Source of the DNA: Candidatus Aphodoplasma excrementigallinarum | GTDB taxonomy: Bacteria; Bacillota; Clostridia; UBA1381; UMGS1253 | NCBI GenBank assembly: GCA_018713805.1 | Contig: DVOF01000196.1 | Coordinates: forward strand, 1-8,165 | Reading direction: 5' to 3' | Length of the DNA stretch: 8,165 nt | Shown here: in pieces, positions 1-6,165 of the stretch | Numbering within the stretch: position 1 is the first letter of the stretch | How the letters are laid out: every line of letters starts with the position of its first letter | Position numbers and translations under genes: made by a program | Notes under the pieces: model-generated | Told to the model about the DNA's origin: nothing | The model's database searches: none | What the model saw: the letters and a program-made list of their open reading frames with translations, nothing else

Positions 1-1
1 C

Positions 2-466
2 AGATATGTCCTGGAAATTAATAAACATACAAACGTTGCTACGTTGATTTGTAGGTTGGACGGAAGGGCAGAAACCATAACGGCCGACAACTTTGATGAA
101 ATAATTGCGAAAAATGTGAATGAGCATTCTATCACGGAAACCTATCATATGATATATAGTGCATCTGCGGTGCATGATGTGATGCCAACCACAGGCCCGG
201 TATCTGATTCCTATATCGTTTTCTATGTGTATACGGACAAAGTTGAAATGGTGAAGGAAAACGTAGAGTTTGAATTTTCTTTAAATGGTAGCAGCGAGGA
301 TATCGTTGCGGAAATACGGCAAGAAAAAGACTGTTTAAGGTTCCGTGTCAGCGGCTGGAGCGGCCGGCAAAGTAATTATGATTTGAATGTAAGAATGACA
401 GACAAGAAAACGGGCAAAACAGAAACCATTCAATGTAATAATTTGTACATTGAATGTCCGGTATAA
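2..466 (+). CDS. 3' end of an unrecognised, AT-rich gene (start outside window)
   Basis: The frame is open from base 2 to the TAA at 464-466, giving at least 154 residues with no stop. The first possible internal start is a TTG at 44, with no convincing ribosome binding site, so this is most likely the C-terminal part of a longer protein. I do not recognise a family. The last 80 or so residues alternate hydrophobic and polar residues with Gly/Ser/Asn turns (for example VSGWSGRQSNYDLNVRMTD), which suggests a beta-sandwich or Ig-like domain; that is inference. Within the visible part I see no membrane segment and no catalytic motif. The DNA is clearly richer in A+T than the aconitase and IDH genes that follow, and codon choice differs (many AAT, AAA, ATA, TAT), which may point to accessory or transferred DNA. 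Confidence is good that it is coding and low on function. Confidence 0.7.
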   Translation, partial: RYVLEINKHTNVATLICRLDGRAETITADNFDEIIAKNVNEHSITETYHMIYSASAVHDVMPTTGPVSDSYIVFYVYTDKVEMVKENVEFEFSLNGSSEDIVAEIRQEKDCLRFRVSGWSGRQSNYDLNVRMTDKKTGKTETIQCNNLYIECPV

Positions 467-506
467 TACCGGTAATGAAGAAATTGTAAAAATGATTTGT
501 CTTATA

Positions 507-543
507 ACATACAGGCTATCGTCTTGGGCGATAGCCTGTATGT
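507..543. terminator. Perfect 15-bp stem-loop after the partial gene, possible terminator
   Basis: Bases 507-521 and 529-543 are perfect reverse complements (core ACAGGCTATCG / CGATAGCCTGT) around a 7-base loop, TCTTGGG. It starts 40 bases after the stop at 466 and lies upstream of the aconitase promoter, as expected for a terminator of the left-hand gene. Neither side has a clear T-tract, so it is not a textbook intrinsic terminator. Confidence 0.5.
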
Positions 544-597
544 ATGTTCCACTATAGTACCTGTGTCTCTATATCTACAAAGGAGTCCCTGTTTTGC

Positions 598-626
598 TTG
601 ACATTTCGGCTGTTCTTGTGTACAAT
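598..626 (+). promoter_or_regulatory. Sigma-A-type promoter of the aconitase-IDH operon
   Basis: TTGACA at 598-603 and TACAAT at 621-626 are separated by 17 bases, a near-consensus housekeeping promoter. Transcription would begin near 633, giving a leader of about 60 bases before the ATG at 695. A second AT-rich hexamer, TATACT at 627-632, overlaps downstream but would need a 23-base spacer, so it is the weaker -10. No operator could be assigned; I did not see a clear CcpC-like ATAA/TTAT dyad. Confidence 0.75.
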
Positions 627-650
627 TATACTGTTATAGATTCGACTACA

Positions 651-673
651 TTTCCGCGCGTACGGCGTGGAAA
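651..673 (+). promoter_or_regulatory. Leader hairpin just upstream of the aconitase ribosome binding site
   Basis: Bases 651-659 (TTTCCGCGC) pair with 665-673 (GCGTGGAAA) in a 9-bp stem with one G-U pair, closing a 5-base loop GTACG. It sits inside the predicted leader, 7 bases before the AGGAGG-like ribosome binding site at 681-688. It is too far from any T-tract to be a terminator. It could affect translation or mRNA stability; no function is shown. Confidence 0.45.
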
Positions 674-694
674 CAGATACAGGAGGGGCATAAA

Positions 695-2620
695 ATGGGG
701 CTGAATTTGGCGCAGAAAATTATAAAAGAACACCTCGTGAGCGGCGAGATGAAGGCGGGGAGCGAAATTTCTATCCGCATCGACCAGACGCTTACGCAGG
801 ACTCGACGGGGACGATGGCGTATTTGCAGTTTGAGGCAATGGGCATCGACCGCGTTAAGACGAAAAAGTCGGTGGCGTACATTGACCACAACACCATTCA
901 GTCCGGGTTTGAAAACGCGGACGACCATAAATATATCCAGACCGTGACGGCGAAGCACGGGATTTACTTCTCGAAGCCGGGCAATGGTATCTGCCACCAG
1001 GTGCAGCTCGAGCGGTTCGGCGTGCCGGGCATGACGCTGCTCGGCAGCGACAGCCATACGCCGACGGGCGGCGGCATCGGCATGCTCGCAATTGGCGCGG
1101 GCGGGCTCGACGTTGCGGTTGCCATGGGCGGCGGTGCGTACTATCTGATGATGCCGAAGGTATGTAAGGTCAACCTGACGGGCAAGCTGCGCCCGTGGGT
1201 TGCAGCAAAGGATATTATCTTAGAGGTGCTGCGCATTTTGAGCGTAAAGGGCGGCGTCGGCAAGGTGATTGAGTACGGCGGCGACGCGCTGGCGAATTTG
1301 AGCGTACCGGAGCGCGCGACGATTACGAACATGGGCGCGGAGCTTGGCGCAACGACGTCGATCTTCCCGAGCGACGAGGTGACGCGCGAGTTTATGCGCG
1401 CGCAGGGCCGCGAGGACGACTGGAAGAGCCTTGCAAGCGACGCGGACGCGGTCTATGACGAAGAGCTTACGATTGATTTGGACAAGCTCGTCCCGCTGGC
1501 GGCGCGGCCGCACAGCCCGGACAATGTCGAGACGGTCGAGAAGATTGGGCCAATCAAAGTTGACCAGGTGGCAATCGGCTCGTGTACGAACTCGTCGTAT
1601 ATGGACATGATGAAGGTTGCGGCAGTCCTGAAGGGCAAGACGATCCACCCGGACGTCAGCCTCGTCATCTCGCCGGGGTCGAAGCAGGTGCTCACCATGC
1701 TGGCGAAAAACGGCGCGCTGGCGGACATGGTTGCCGCAGGCGCGCGTATCCTGGAGTCGGCGTGCGGCCCATGTATCGGTATGGGGCAGTCGCCGAAGAC
1801 GGACGCGGTTTCGCTGCGGACGTTTAACCGGAACTTCTACGGCAGGAGCGGCACGGCCTCCGCGCAGGTGTACCTTGTCAGCCCGGAGGTTGCAGTGGCG
1901 AGCGCGCTGACCGGCGTGCTGACCGACCCGCGTACGCTGGGCGACGCGCCGCAGGTGGAAATGCCGAAGGAATTTTTAATCAACGACAACATGGTGCTCG
2001 CTCCGGCGCCGGAGGGCAACGACGTCGAGGTTGTGCGCGGGCCGAACATCAAGCCGTTCCCGCTTAACACCAAAATGGCGGACACGGTGGGCGGCAAGGC
2101 GCTCATCAAGGTGGAGGACAACATCACAACCGACCATATCATGCCGTCGAATGCGAAGCTGCTCCCCTACCGCTCGAACATCCCGTATCTGTCGGAGTTC
2201 TGCCTTGTGCCGTGCGACCCGGACTTCCCCAAACATGCGAAGGAGAACGGCGGCGGCTTTATCGTAGCTGGCTCGAACTACGGACAGGGCAGCTCGCGCG
2301 AGCATGCGGCGCTGGCTCCGCTGTATCTGGGCATTAAAGGTGTGCTAGCGAAGAGCTTTGCGCGTATCCATGCCGCAAACCTTGTCAACTCCGGTATTCT
2401 GCCGATGACGTTTGACAATGAGGCGGATTACGACACGATTGACCAGTTTGACGAGCTGGTGATCGAGGGTGCGCCGGAGCAGATCAAAAACGGCGACGTG
2501 GTTATGGTCAAGAACGTGACAAAGGGCCTGACCTACAAGATGAACATTGCGCTTTCCGACCGGCAGAAGGATATGATGCTGGCCGGCGGGCTGATCAACT
2601 ATACAAGAGAGAACGCATAA
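695..2620 (+). CDS. Aconitate hydratase, single-chain Aquifex/mitochondrial-type
   Basis: Interconverts citrate and isocitrate through cis-aconitate with a [4Fe-4S] cluster in the cytoplasm. At 641 residues it fits the shorter Aquifex-type aconitases rather than the roughly 900-residue AcnA class. Visible motifs are GSDSHT at 117-122, the cluster cysteine C297 in SCTNSS, the pair C357/C360 in CGPCIGMG, DNITTDHI at 475-482, and SREH at 534-537 in the C-terminal swivel domain. The SSREHAALAP form resembles mitochondrial aconitase rather than the AcnA/IRP1 form. All three cluster cysteines are present, so it should be active. Both large- and small-subunit domains are in one chain, which argues against the split isopropylmalate isomerase or homoaconitase enzymes. 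The start is supported by AGGAGGGG at 681-688, six bases before the ATG. IDH follows after 32 bases with no terminator, so the two are probably cotranscribed. I leave the symbol blank because acn, acnA and citB are used inconsistently for this class. Confidence 0.96.
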   Translation: MGLNLAQKIIKEHLVSGEMKAGSEISIRIDQTLTQDSTGTMAYLQFEAMGIDRVKTKKSVAYIDHNTIQSGFENADDHKYIQTVTAKHGIYFSKPGNGICHQVQLERFGVPGMTLLGSDSHTPTGGGIGMLAIGAGGLDVAVAMGGGAYYLMMPKVCKVNLTGKLRPWVAAKDIILEVLRILSVKGGVGKVIEYGGDALANLSVPERATITNMGAELGATTSIFPSDEVTREFMRAQGREDDWKSLASDADAVYDEELTIDLDKLVPLAARPHSPDNVETVEKIGPIKVDQVAIGSCTNSSYMDMMKVAAVLKGKTIHPDVSLVISPGSKQVLTMLAKNGALADMVAAGARILESACGPCIGMGQSPKTDAVSLRTFNRNFYGRSGTASAQVYLVSPEVAVASALTGVLTDPRTLGDAPQVEMPKEFLINDNMVLAPAPEGNDVEVVRGPNIKPFPLNTKMADTVGGKALIKVEDNITTDHIMPSNAKLLPYRSNIPYLSEFCLVPCDPDFPKHAKENGGGFIVAGSNYGQGSSREHAALAPLYLGIKGVLAKSFARIHAANLVNSGILPMTFDNEADYDTIDQFDELVIEGAPEQIKNGDVVMVKNVTKGLTYKMNIALSDRQKDMMLAGGLINYTRENA

Positions 2621-2652
2621 GAAATTTTTTACGAAAGGGCTGGTTTTTTAGG

Positions 2653-3810
2653 ATGGAACAGTTCAGCGAAGCGACTGCAAAATTTGCCGCGCTGCTGGCC
2701 GAGCAGGTAGAGCGCGTTGCAAAGATGAAGGAAACGAAGGACTTTATCGATTACAGCAAGCTTGACAAAATCGTGATCGGCGTGTGCGGCGGCGACGGCA
2801 TTGGGCCGTACATCACGGCGCATGCCCAGCACATTTTAGAGTTTTTGCTCGCGGATGAAGTAAAGGCGGGCAAGGTGGAGTTTAAGGTCATTGACGGTCT
2901 GACGATTGAGAACCGCGCCGCACAGAACAAGGCGATCCCGGACGACGTGCTCGAGGAGCTCAAGAGCTGCCACGTCATTTTGAAGGGGCCGACGACGACG
3001 CCGCGCAAGGGCGACAAGTGGCCCAACATTGAGAGCGCGAACGTTGCCATGCGCAAGGAGCTCGACCTGTTTGCGAACGTGCGCCCGGTCAAGGTGCCGG
3101 AGCAGGGCATTGACTGGACGTTCTACCGGGAGAACACAGAGGGTTCTTACGCAGTCGGGAGCAAGGGCATTCACGTCAACGACGACATTGCGGTCGACTT
3201 CTGCATCACGACGACCGAGGGCAGCGAGCGGATTGCGCGCGCGGCGTTCGACTATGCGCGCAAAAACGGCAAGACGCGCGTGACGTGCGTGACGAAGTCG
3301 AACGTTGTCAAGACGACGGACGGCAAGTTCCTGAGCATTTGCCAGGAGGTTGCAAAAGAATACCCGGAAATCGAGTTTGACGACTGGTATATCGACATCA
3401 TGACGGCGAAGCTCGTAGACCCGAAGCGGCGGACGCAGTTCCAGGTTATGGTTCTGCCGAACCTGTACGGCGACATCCTGACCGACGAGGCGGCCGAGTT
3501 CCAGGGCGGCGTCGGCACGGCAGGCAGCGCGAACATCGGCAAGCGGTACGCCATGTTTGAGGCGATTCACGGCAGCGCGCCGCGTATGGTCGAAGAGGGC
3601 CGCGCCAAGTATGCCGACCCGTGCAGCATTATCCGCGCGGCGGTTATGCTCTTAAACCACATCGGCTACAGCGAGCAGGCTGACAAGCTTGAGAAGGCGC
3701 TCGACAAGTGCATGTACACGGAGAAGAAGCTTGTCCTCACCGGACGCGACACCGGCTGCACCGGCGAAGAGTTTGCAAATTATGTGATGGATACCATCAA
3801 GGCGATGTAA
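2653..3810 (+). CDS. icd: Isocitrate dehydrogenase (isocitrate/isopropylmalate dehydrogenase family)
   Basis: Predicted to oxidatively decarboxylate isocitrate to 2-oxoglutarate, taking the product of the upstream aconitase. The 385 residues cover the whole family fold after an N-terminal extension of about 38 residues. Substrate-site residues equivalent to those of E. coli IDH are present: S128, N130 and R134 in SANVAMR, R144, R159 and Y166 in the RENTEGSYA segment, K220, D248, and D274/D278 in NLYGDILTD. The cofactor loop HGSAPRM (306-312) carries Arg-Met, where NAD enzymes usually have Asp-Ile and NADP enzymes Lys-Tyr, so cofactor use is uncertain; Arg argues against the classic NAD type. 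RENTEG also occurs in homoisocitrate dehydrogenases, but the neighbouring aconitase favours IDH. The ribosome binding site is weak: AAAGGG at 2634-2639 lies 13 bases from the ATG. The next in-frame ATG, at 2725, has no better one, so the first ATG is kept. Confidence 0.9.
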   Translation: MEQFSEATAKFAALLAEQVERVAKMKETKDFIDYSKLDKIVIGVCGGDGIGPYITAHAQHILEFLLADEVKAGKVEFKVIDGLTIENRAAQNKAIPDDVLEELKSCHVILKGPTTTPRKGDKWPNIESANVAMRKELDLFANVRPVKVPEQGIDWTFYRENTEGSYAVGSKGIHVNDDIAVDFCITTTEGSERIARAAFDYARKNGKTRVTCVTKSNVVKTTDGKFLSICQEVAKEYPEIEFDDWYIDIMTAKLVDPKRRTQFQVMVLPNLYGDILTDEAAEFQGGVGTAGSANIGKRYAMFEAIHGSAPRMVEEGRAKYADPCSIIRAAVMLLNHIGYSEQADKLEKALDKCMYTEKKLVLTGRDTGCTGEEFANYVMDTIKAM

Positions 3811-3836
3811 ACACCAAATAAAAAACATTTGGGTGC

Positions 3837-3867
3837 AAAAACAGGCGGGAAAGTCCCGCCTGTTTTT
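3837..3867. terminator. Bidirectional intrinsic terminator between icd and spoIID
   Basis: Bases 3837-3850 (AAAAACAGGCGGGA) and 3854-3867 are perfect 14-bp inverted repeats around the loop AAG. The GC core is flanked by A5 on the left and T5 on the right, so each strand reads as a hairpin followed by T residues. It ends the + strand aconitase-IDH transcript and the minus-strand spoIID transcript. The spoIID stop codon (3866-3868) overlaps the edge of the right arm by two bases. A weaker imperfect repeat, CACCAAAT/ATTTGGGTG, lies just before it at 3812-3835. Confidence 0.93.
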
Positions 3868-4873
3868 ATATTGTTCCCGTAAACGCGCCGACCTCCACGC
3901 CGGTATAGTATTTTTTCAGAATGTCAGCATAGCCCATGCCCGTGCCGGCAAGGTAATTCGCTCCGTACTGGCTCATGCCGACGCCGTGGCCGTTGCCCTT
4001 CGTGTGCATGGTGACCGTATCGCCTTCGTAGGAAAAATCGACGTTGGTCGAGCGCAGGCCGAACATGGTGCGAAACTCCGTCCCCTTCATCGTAATGCCG
4101 CCGGTGACGAGCGTGGTAATGCCGCCCGCCTCGCTGCGCGCGATGTCGCGGACGAGCTCGCCGTCGTCCCACACCGCCTCCGGGTAGGCGGCAAGCACCT
4201 TGTTTTTAAACTCCTCGATGGTCATGGTAACGCTGTCCTCATATTTGGGTGAGAGCTCCTCCCCCTCGCTCTGCACGCTGACGAGATAGGGGACGTTGCC
4301 GCCCCATACGTCTACGGCGCTTTCCGTCGCGCCGCTGCTCGTCGAGTGGAACACTGCATTGACGAGGTTTCCCTCATACGTCATGACTACGCCGGTCGTC
4401 GCGTCTACACAGTCGGAGATTTTCTTCCAGTAGGTGTCATAATCTGCGCCCCACTGCGCGCGCAGCGCGTCCTCGGACAGCCATGCCTTGCAGTGGGCCG
4501 GGTCGGTGCAGGTCATGGCGCCGTTGTGCTCGGGCGGCGTGCCGTCGCGTTTGTAGCCCTGCATCCGCGTCAGCGTGTAACTGCGCGCGGCAACGGCCTG
4601 CGCCTTGAGCGCCTCGTCGTGGAAGCTTGCCGGCATCTCCGCCGCGACCACGCCCTTTATGTATTCGCCAAAGGGCATATCCCGGACTTCGCCCGTGTCG
4701 GCGATATAGACCGAGATGGTTTCGACCGGCTCTGTAGCTGCGGCCTGCTCGGTTTCGGGAGCGGATTGTTGCTGCCCGCTTTGCGGGGCGCCTTTGAGCG
4801 CGGTGACGAGGATATATGGGATAAACAGGATGATTAAAATATATACGCCCACAAGCGCCAGCAGTTTTCGCAA
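3866..4873 (-). CDS. spoIID: Stage II sporulation protein D, peptidoglycan lytic transglycosylase
   Basis: SpoIID is a membrane-anchored lytic transglycosylase that, with SpoIIM and SpoIIP, thins septal peptidoglycan and drives engulfment of the forespore. The 335-residue product has one N-terminal membrane segment (about 5-25), then a Gln/Ala/Glu-rich linker to about 50, then the SpoIID domain. The signature segment GVVAAEMPASFHDEALKAQ contains E79, matching the catalytic Glu of the family. H116, C122, H127 and C128 match the His/Cys zinc site described for the Clostridioides difficile enzyme, from memory of that structure. The C-terminal GNGHGVGMSQYGA (293-305) is a family hallmark. The start is a TTG at 4873, five bases after a GGGGG stretch; no in-frame ATG lies between the upstream stop and this point. 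It is the last gene of a minus-strand cluster, 72 bases after the 114-residue gene. Confidence 0.93.
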   Translation of the reverse strand: MRKLLALVGVYILIILFIPYILVTALKGAPQSGQQQSAPETEQAAATEPVETISVYIADTGEVRDMPFGEYIKGVVAAEMPASFHDEALKAQAVAARSYTLTRMQGYKRDGTPPEHNGAMTCTDPAHCKAWLSEDALRAQWGADYDTYWKKISDCVDATTGVVMTYEGNLVNAVFHSTSSGATESAVDVWGGNVPYLVSVQSEGEELSPKYEDSVTMTIEEFKNKVLAAYPEAVWDDGELVRDIARSEAGGITTLVTGGITMKGTEFRTMFGLRSTNVDFSYEGDTVTMHTKGNGHGVGMSQYGANYLAGTGMGYADILKKYYTGVEVGAFTGTI

Positions 4874-4945
4874 ACAAGTACGCCCCCATTCTATGGTGTT
4901 CCATTTACATGTCCTACCATAAATATATGAGGGCGTTTTCCCATC

Positions 4946-5290
4946 TTAGAACAGTTTGAAGTCCTTGTCCGATAAAAAGATATACCCAAGCGCCAGCAGG
5001 AGCGGCCAGTCCGGATCGTCGTCGTTTTGCAATACGAGAAAGATCAGGCACAGCAGGATGATGTCGTCCGTTTCAAACCGGCCGAGCAGCTTGCCGTCTT
5101 TAAAGAGCCCGTCGGCCAGCGCGCCGAGGCCCGCGCCCTTTGCCGGCTGCGGACGCTCCTGTTTGACCGGCTGCGGCGTGATGATTTCGCCGCGCTCCGG
5201 CGCACCTTGCCGCCGCGGGTTGTTTTGGGCATGCATCGGGACGCCGGCGTCCGGGGCCGCCAGCCCCGAACCGTAGTATTTTCTTTGCAT
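4946..5290 (-). CDS. Small protein with hydrophobic C-terminus, third gene of the spoIID cluster
   Basis: This 114-residue protein has two parts. Residues 1-70 are rich in Pro, Gln, Arg and Gly and probably disordered. Residues 72-108 contain an acidic-hydrophobic pattern: FETDD, then IILLCLIFLVLQ (77-88), the acidic NDDDPD, and the hydrophobic PLLLALGYIFL (96-106). The hydrophobic stretches are short for full membrane helices but could form a hairpin or bind a membrane. I have seen similar short C-terminal patterns in uncharacterised clostridial proteins but cannot name a family. The ATG at 5290 is well supported by GGGAGGA, seven bases upstream. The gene begins 22 bases after the 133-residue gene and precedes spoIID, so a sporulation link is inferred from context only. 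Confidence 0.8.
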   Translation of the reverse strand: MQRKYYGSGLAAPDAGVPMHAQNNPRRQGAPERGEIITPQPVKQERPQPAKGAGLGALADGLFKDGKLLGRFETDDIILLCLIFLVLQNDDDPDWPLLLALGYIFLSDKDFKLF

Positions 5291-5312
5291 GCAAAGTCCT
5301 CCCTATGTAGGT

Positions 5313-5714
5313 TTATAATACGTCCTTCAAATCGCCCAAAAGCGGCGCGAGCCGCAGCAGGCCGAGCAGTTTGATCGCTGTTTCGACGCTCTCGCTCCGG
5401 CTGGAACGCACATACGGCTTGATGGCCCGGAGCAAGTTGACGCGCGGGTCGTCCTTTTTGCTGATCTGCTGGTACGCCTGCGCGACCTTGAGCATACTCT
5501 CCACCGGGATACCCGACAGGATATCCTGTGCGCCGCCGTCCTTTTTTTCCCCGCCTCCCATCAGGGAAGAGAGCAGGTCGGCCGGCGCGGCGCTTTTCTC
5601 TTCACCGTCGCCGCCTAAGAATGCGCCGAGCATGGAGCTGAGCTTTTCCTCCGCGCCGGGACTGTTTAGCAGGTCTTTGAGCGCATCGATCGTGCTGCCC
5701 ATATCATTTGCCAT
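5313..5714 (-). CDS. Small helical protein, second gene of the spoIID cluster
   Basis: This 133-residue soluble protein has no signal peptide and no membrane helix. An N-terminal helical stretch (about 5-33) is followed by a low-complexity Gly/Glu/Lys/Ala-rich part to about 62. The C-terminal half is compact and helical, with DPRVNLLRAIKPYV at 89-102 and an amphipathic IKLLGLLRLAPLL at 114-126. The C-terminal motif (Arg-Leu-Leu-x-Ala-x-Lys-Pro-Tyr, then a Leu-rich helix) looks like an uncharacterised clostridial family I cannot name. I start at the ATG at 5714 because GAGGTG lies a good distance upstream; a GTG at 5723, adding three residues, overlaps that binding site and has little upstream. 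The first cluster gene ends 11 bases before this start, so the genes are translationally close. Function is unknown. Confidence 0.8.
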   Translation of the reverse strand: MANDMGSTIDALKDLLNSPGAEEKLSSMLGAFLGGDGEEKSAAPADLLSSLMGGGEKKDGGAQDILSGIPVESMLKVAQAYQQISKKDDPRVNLLRAIKPYVRSSRSESVETAIKLLGLLRLAPLLGDLKDVL

Positions 5715-5725
5715 AGCATCCACCT

Positions 5726-5995
5726 CTATTTTTTGCCTTTTTTCAGTTGATTGAGCGCATCTGTGTTGAGCTTGCTGAGGTCAAGGTTCTGCATTTTCGC
5801 CTTGATTTGCTGTGGGGTAAGGGTGCCGAGCATGTCGAGCACCTTGTCTTTGTCGATGCTGTCGAGCTGCTTTTTCAGCTTGGCGCTCTCTGTGTCCGAC
5901 ATGTTTTTGAGTTTTTCGATCCCCTTTTTGAGCGACTCCTGGTCGATCTGGGACAAAAGTTTATCTGCTTTCCCCATGAGGTTATTTTTTGCCAT
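5726..5995 (-). CDS. Small Lys-rich helical protein, first gene of the spoIID cluster
   Basis: This 89-residue protein is very rich in Lys, Leu, Asp and Gln and predicted almost entirely helical, with no Cys, Trp or membrane segment. Hydrophobic residues recur at three to four residue intervals through the first 60 residues, consistent with amphipathic or coiled-coil helices. A TPQQIKAKMQNLDLSKLN segment follows, and the C-terminal tail is KKGKK. The basic tail could bind nucleic acid or an acidic surface, but that is speculation. I start at the ATG at 5995 because GGAGG at 6004-6008 lies eight bases upstream; the ATG at 6010, five codons earlier, overlaps that site and has no binding site of its own. 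It is first in the cluster ending in spoIID, behind a sigma-E-like promoter. I do not recognise a family. Confidence 0.78.
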   Translation of the reverse strand: MAKNNLMGKADKLLSQIDQESLKKGIEKLKNMSDTESAKLKKQLDSIDKDKVLDMLGTLTPQQIKAKMQNLDLSKLNTDALNQLKKGKK

Positions 5996-6027
5996 AGATT
6001 CTGCCTCCATATTCGGTTTGATACCAT

Positions 6028-6056
6028 ATTATATGCCGCGCCGGAATGGGAAATGC
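6028..6056 (-). promoter_or_regulatory. Candidate sigma-E-like promoter of the spoIID cluster
   Basis: Read on the minus strand, GCATTTC (6056-6050) and CATATAAT (6035-6028) are 14 bases apart. Against the Bacillus sigma-E consensus (KMATATT, CATACAHT) the matches are 5 of 7 and 7 of 8, with normal spacing. The same -10 contains TATAAT, but the hexamer 17 bases upstream (GCATTT) is a poor sigma-A -35. Transcription would start near 6020, leaving room for the ribosome binding site at 6004-6008. Confidence 0.5.
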
Positions 6057-6115
6057 GTGTCCGCGGGCGACAAATTATGCTGTTTTCTGGCCGGAATCTT
6101 TGTAAACAAGGATGT

Positions 6116-6153
6116 TATAAAAAAGTACCCGGCGCATAAAGCAAACCGGGCAC
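6116..6153 (-). terminator. Intrinsic terminator of the MATE transporter gene
   Basis: On the minus strand a stem with core CCCGG/CCGGG (6146-6150 with 6128-6132) and two further outer pairs beyond one mismatch (8 positions in all) closes a 13-base loop. It is followed directly by TTTTTT at 6124-6119. It begins 13 bases after the stop codon of the transporter gene. Confidence 0.8.
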
Positions 6154-6165
6154 GCTGCACAGTAA

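Noticed and set aside
551..558. Palindrome ACTATAGT upstream of the aconitase promoter
   Set aside because: An 8-base AT-rich palindrome is expected by chance and does not match a known operator.
626..1648. Long minus-strand open frames opposite the aconitase gene (143 and 142 codons)
   Set aside because: They lie wholly or mostly inside a confidently identified gene, have Arg/His/Ala-rich translations typical of GC-rich antisense frames, and lack ribosome binding sites.
2836..3570. A 244-codon minus-strand open frame opposite isocitrate dehydrogenase
   Set aside because: The translation is Arg/Leu/Val-rich without a recognisable motif. Its length is explained by GC-rich codon bias on the other strand.
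4346..4837. Plus-strand 163-codon open frame opposite spoIID
   Set aside because: It is antisense to a gene with clear family motifs, and its composition is that of a shadow frame.
4437..4904. ATG-initiated frame at 4904 as the true start of spoIID through a frameshift
   Set aside because: The SpoIID frame is intact from a TTG with a usable ribosome binding site and begins directly with the expected basic residues and membrane segment, so no frameshift is needed.
4907..4933. A separate sigma-E promoter directly before spoIID (minus strand TCATATA and CATGTAAA)
   Set aside because: The -10 has three mismatches and the spacing is about 12 rather than 14, so it is too weak to report; spoIID can be read from the cluster promoter.
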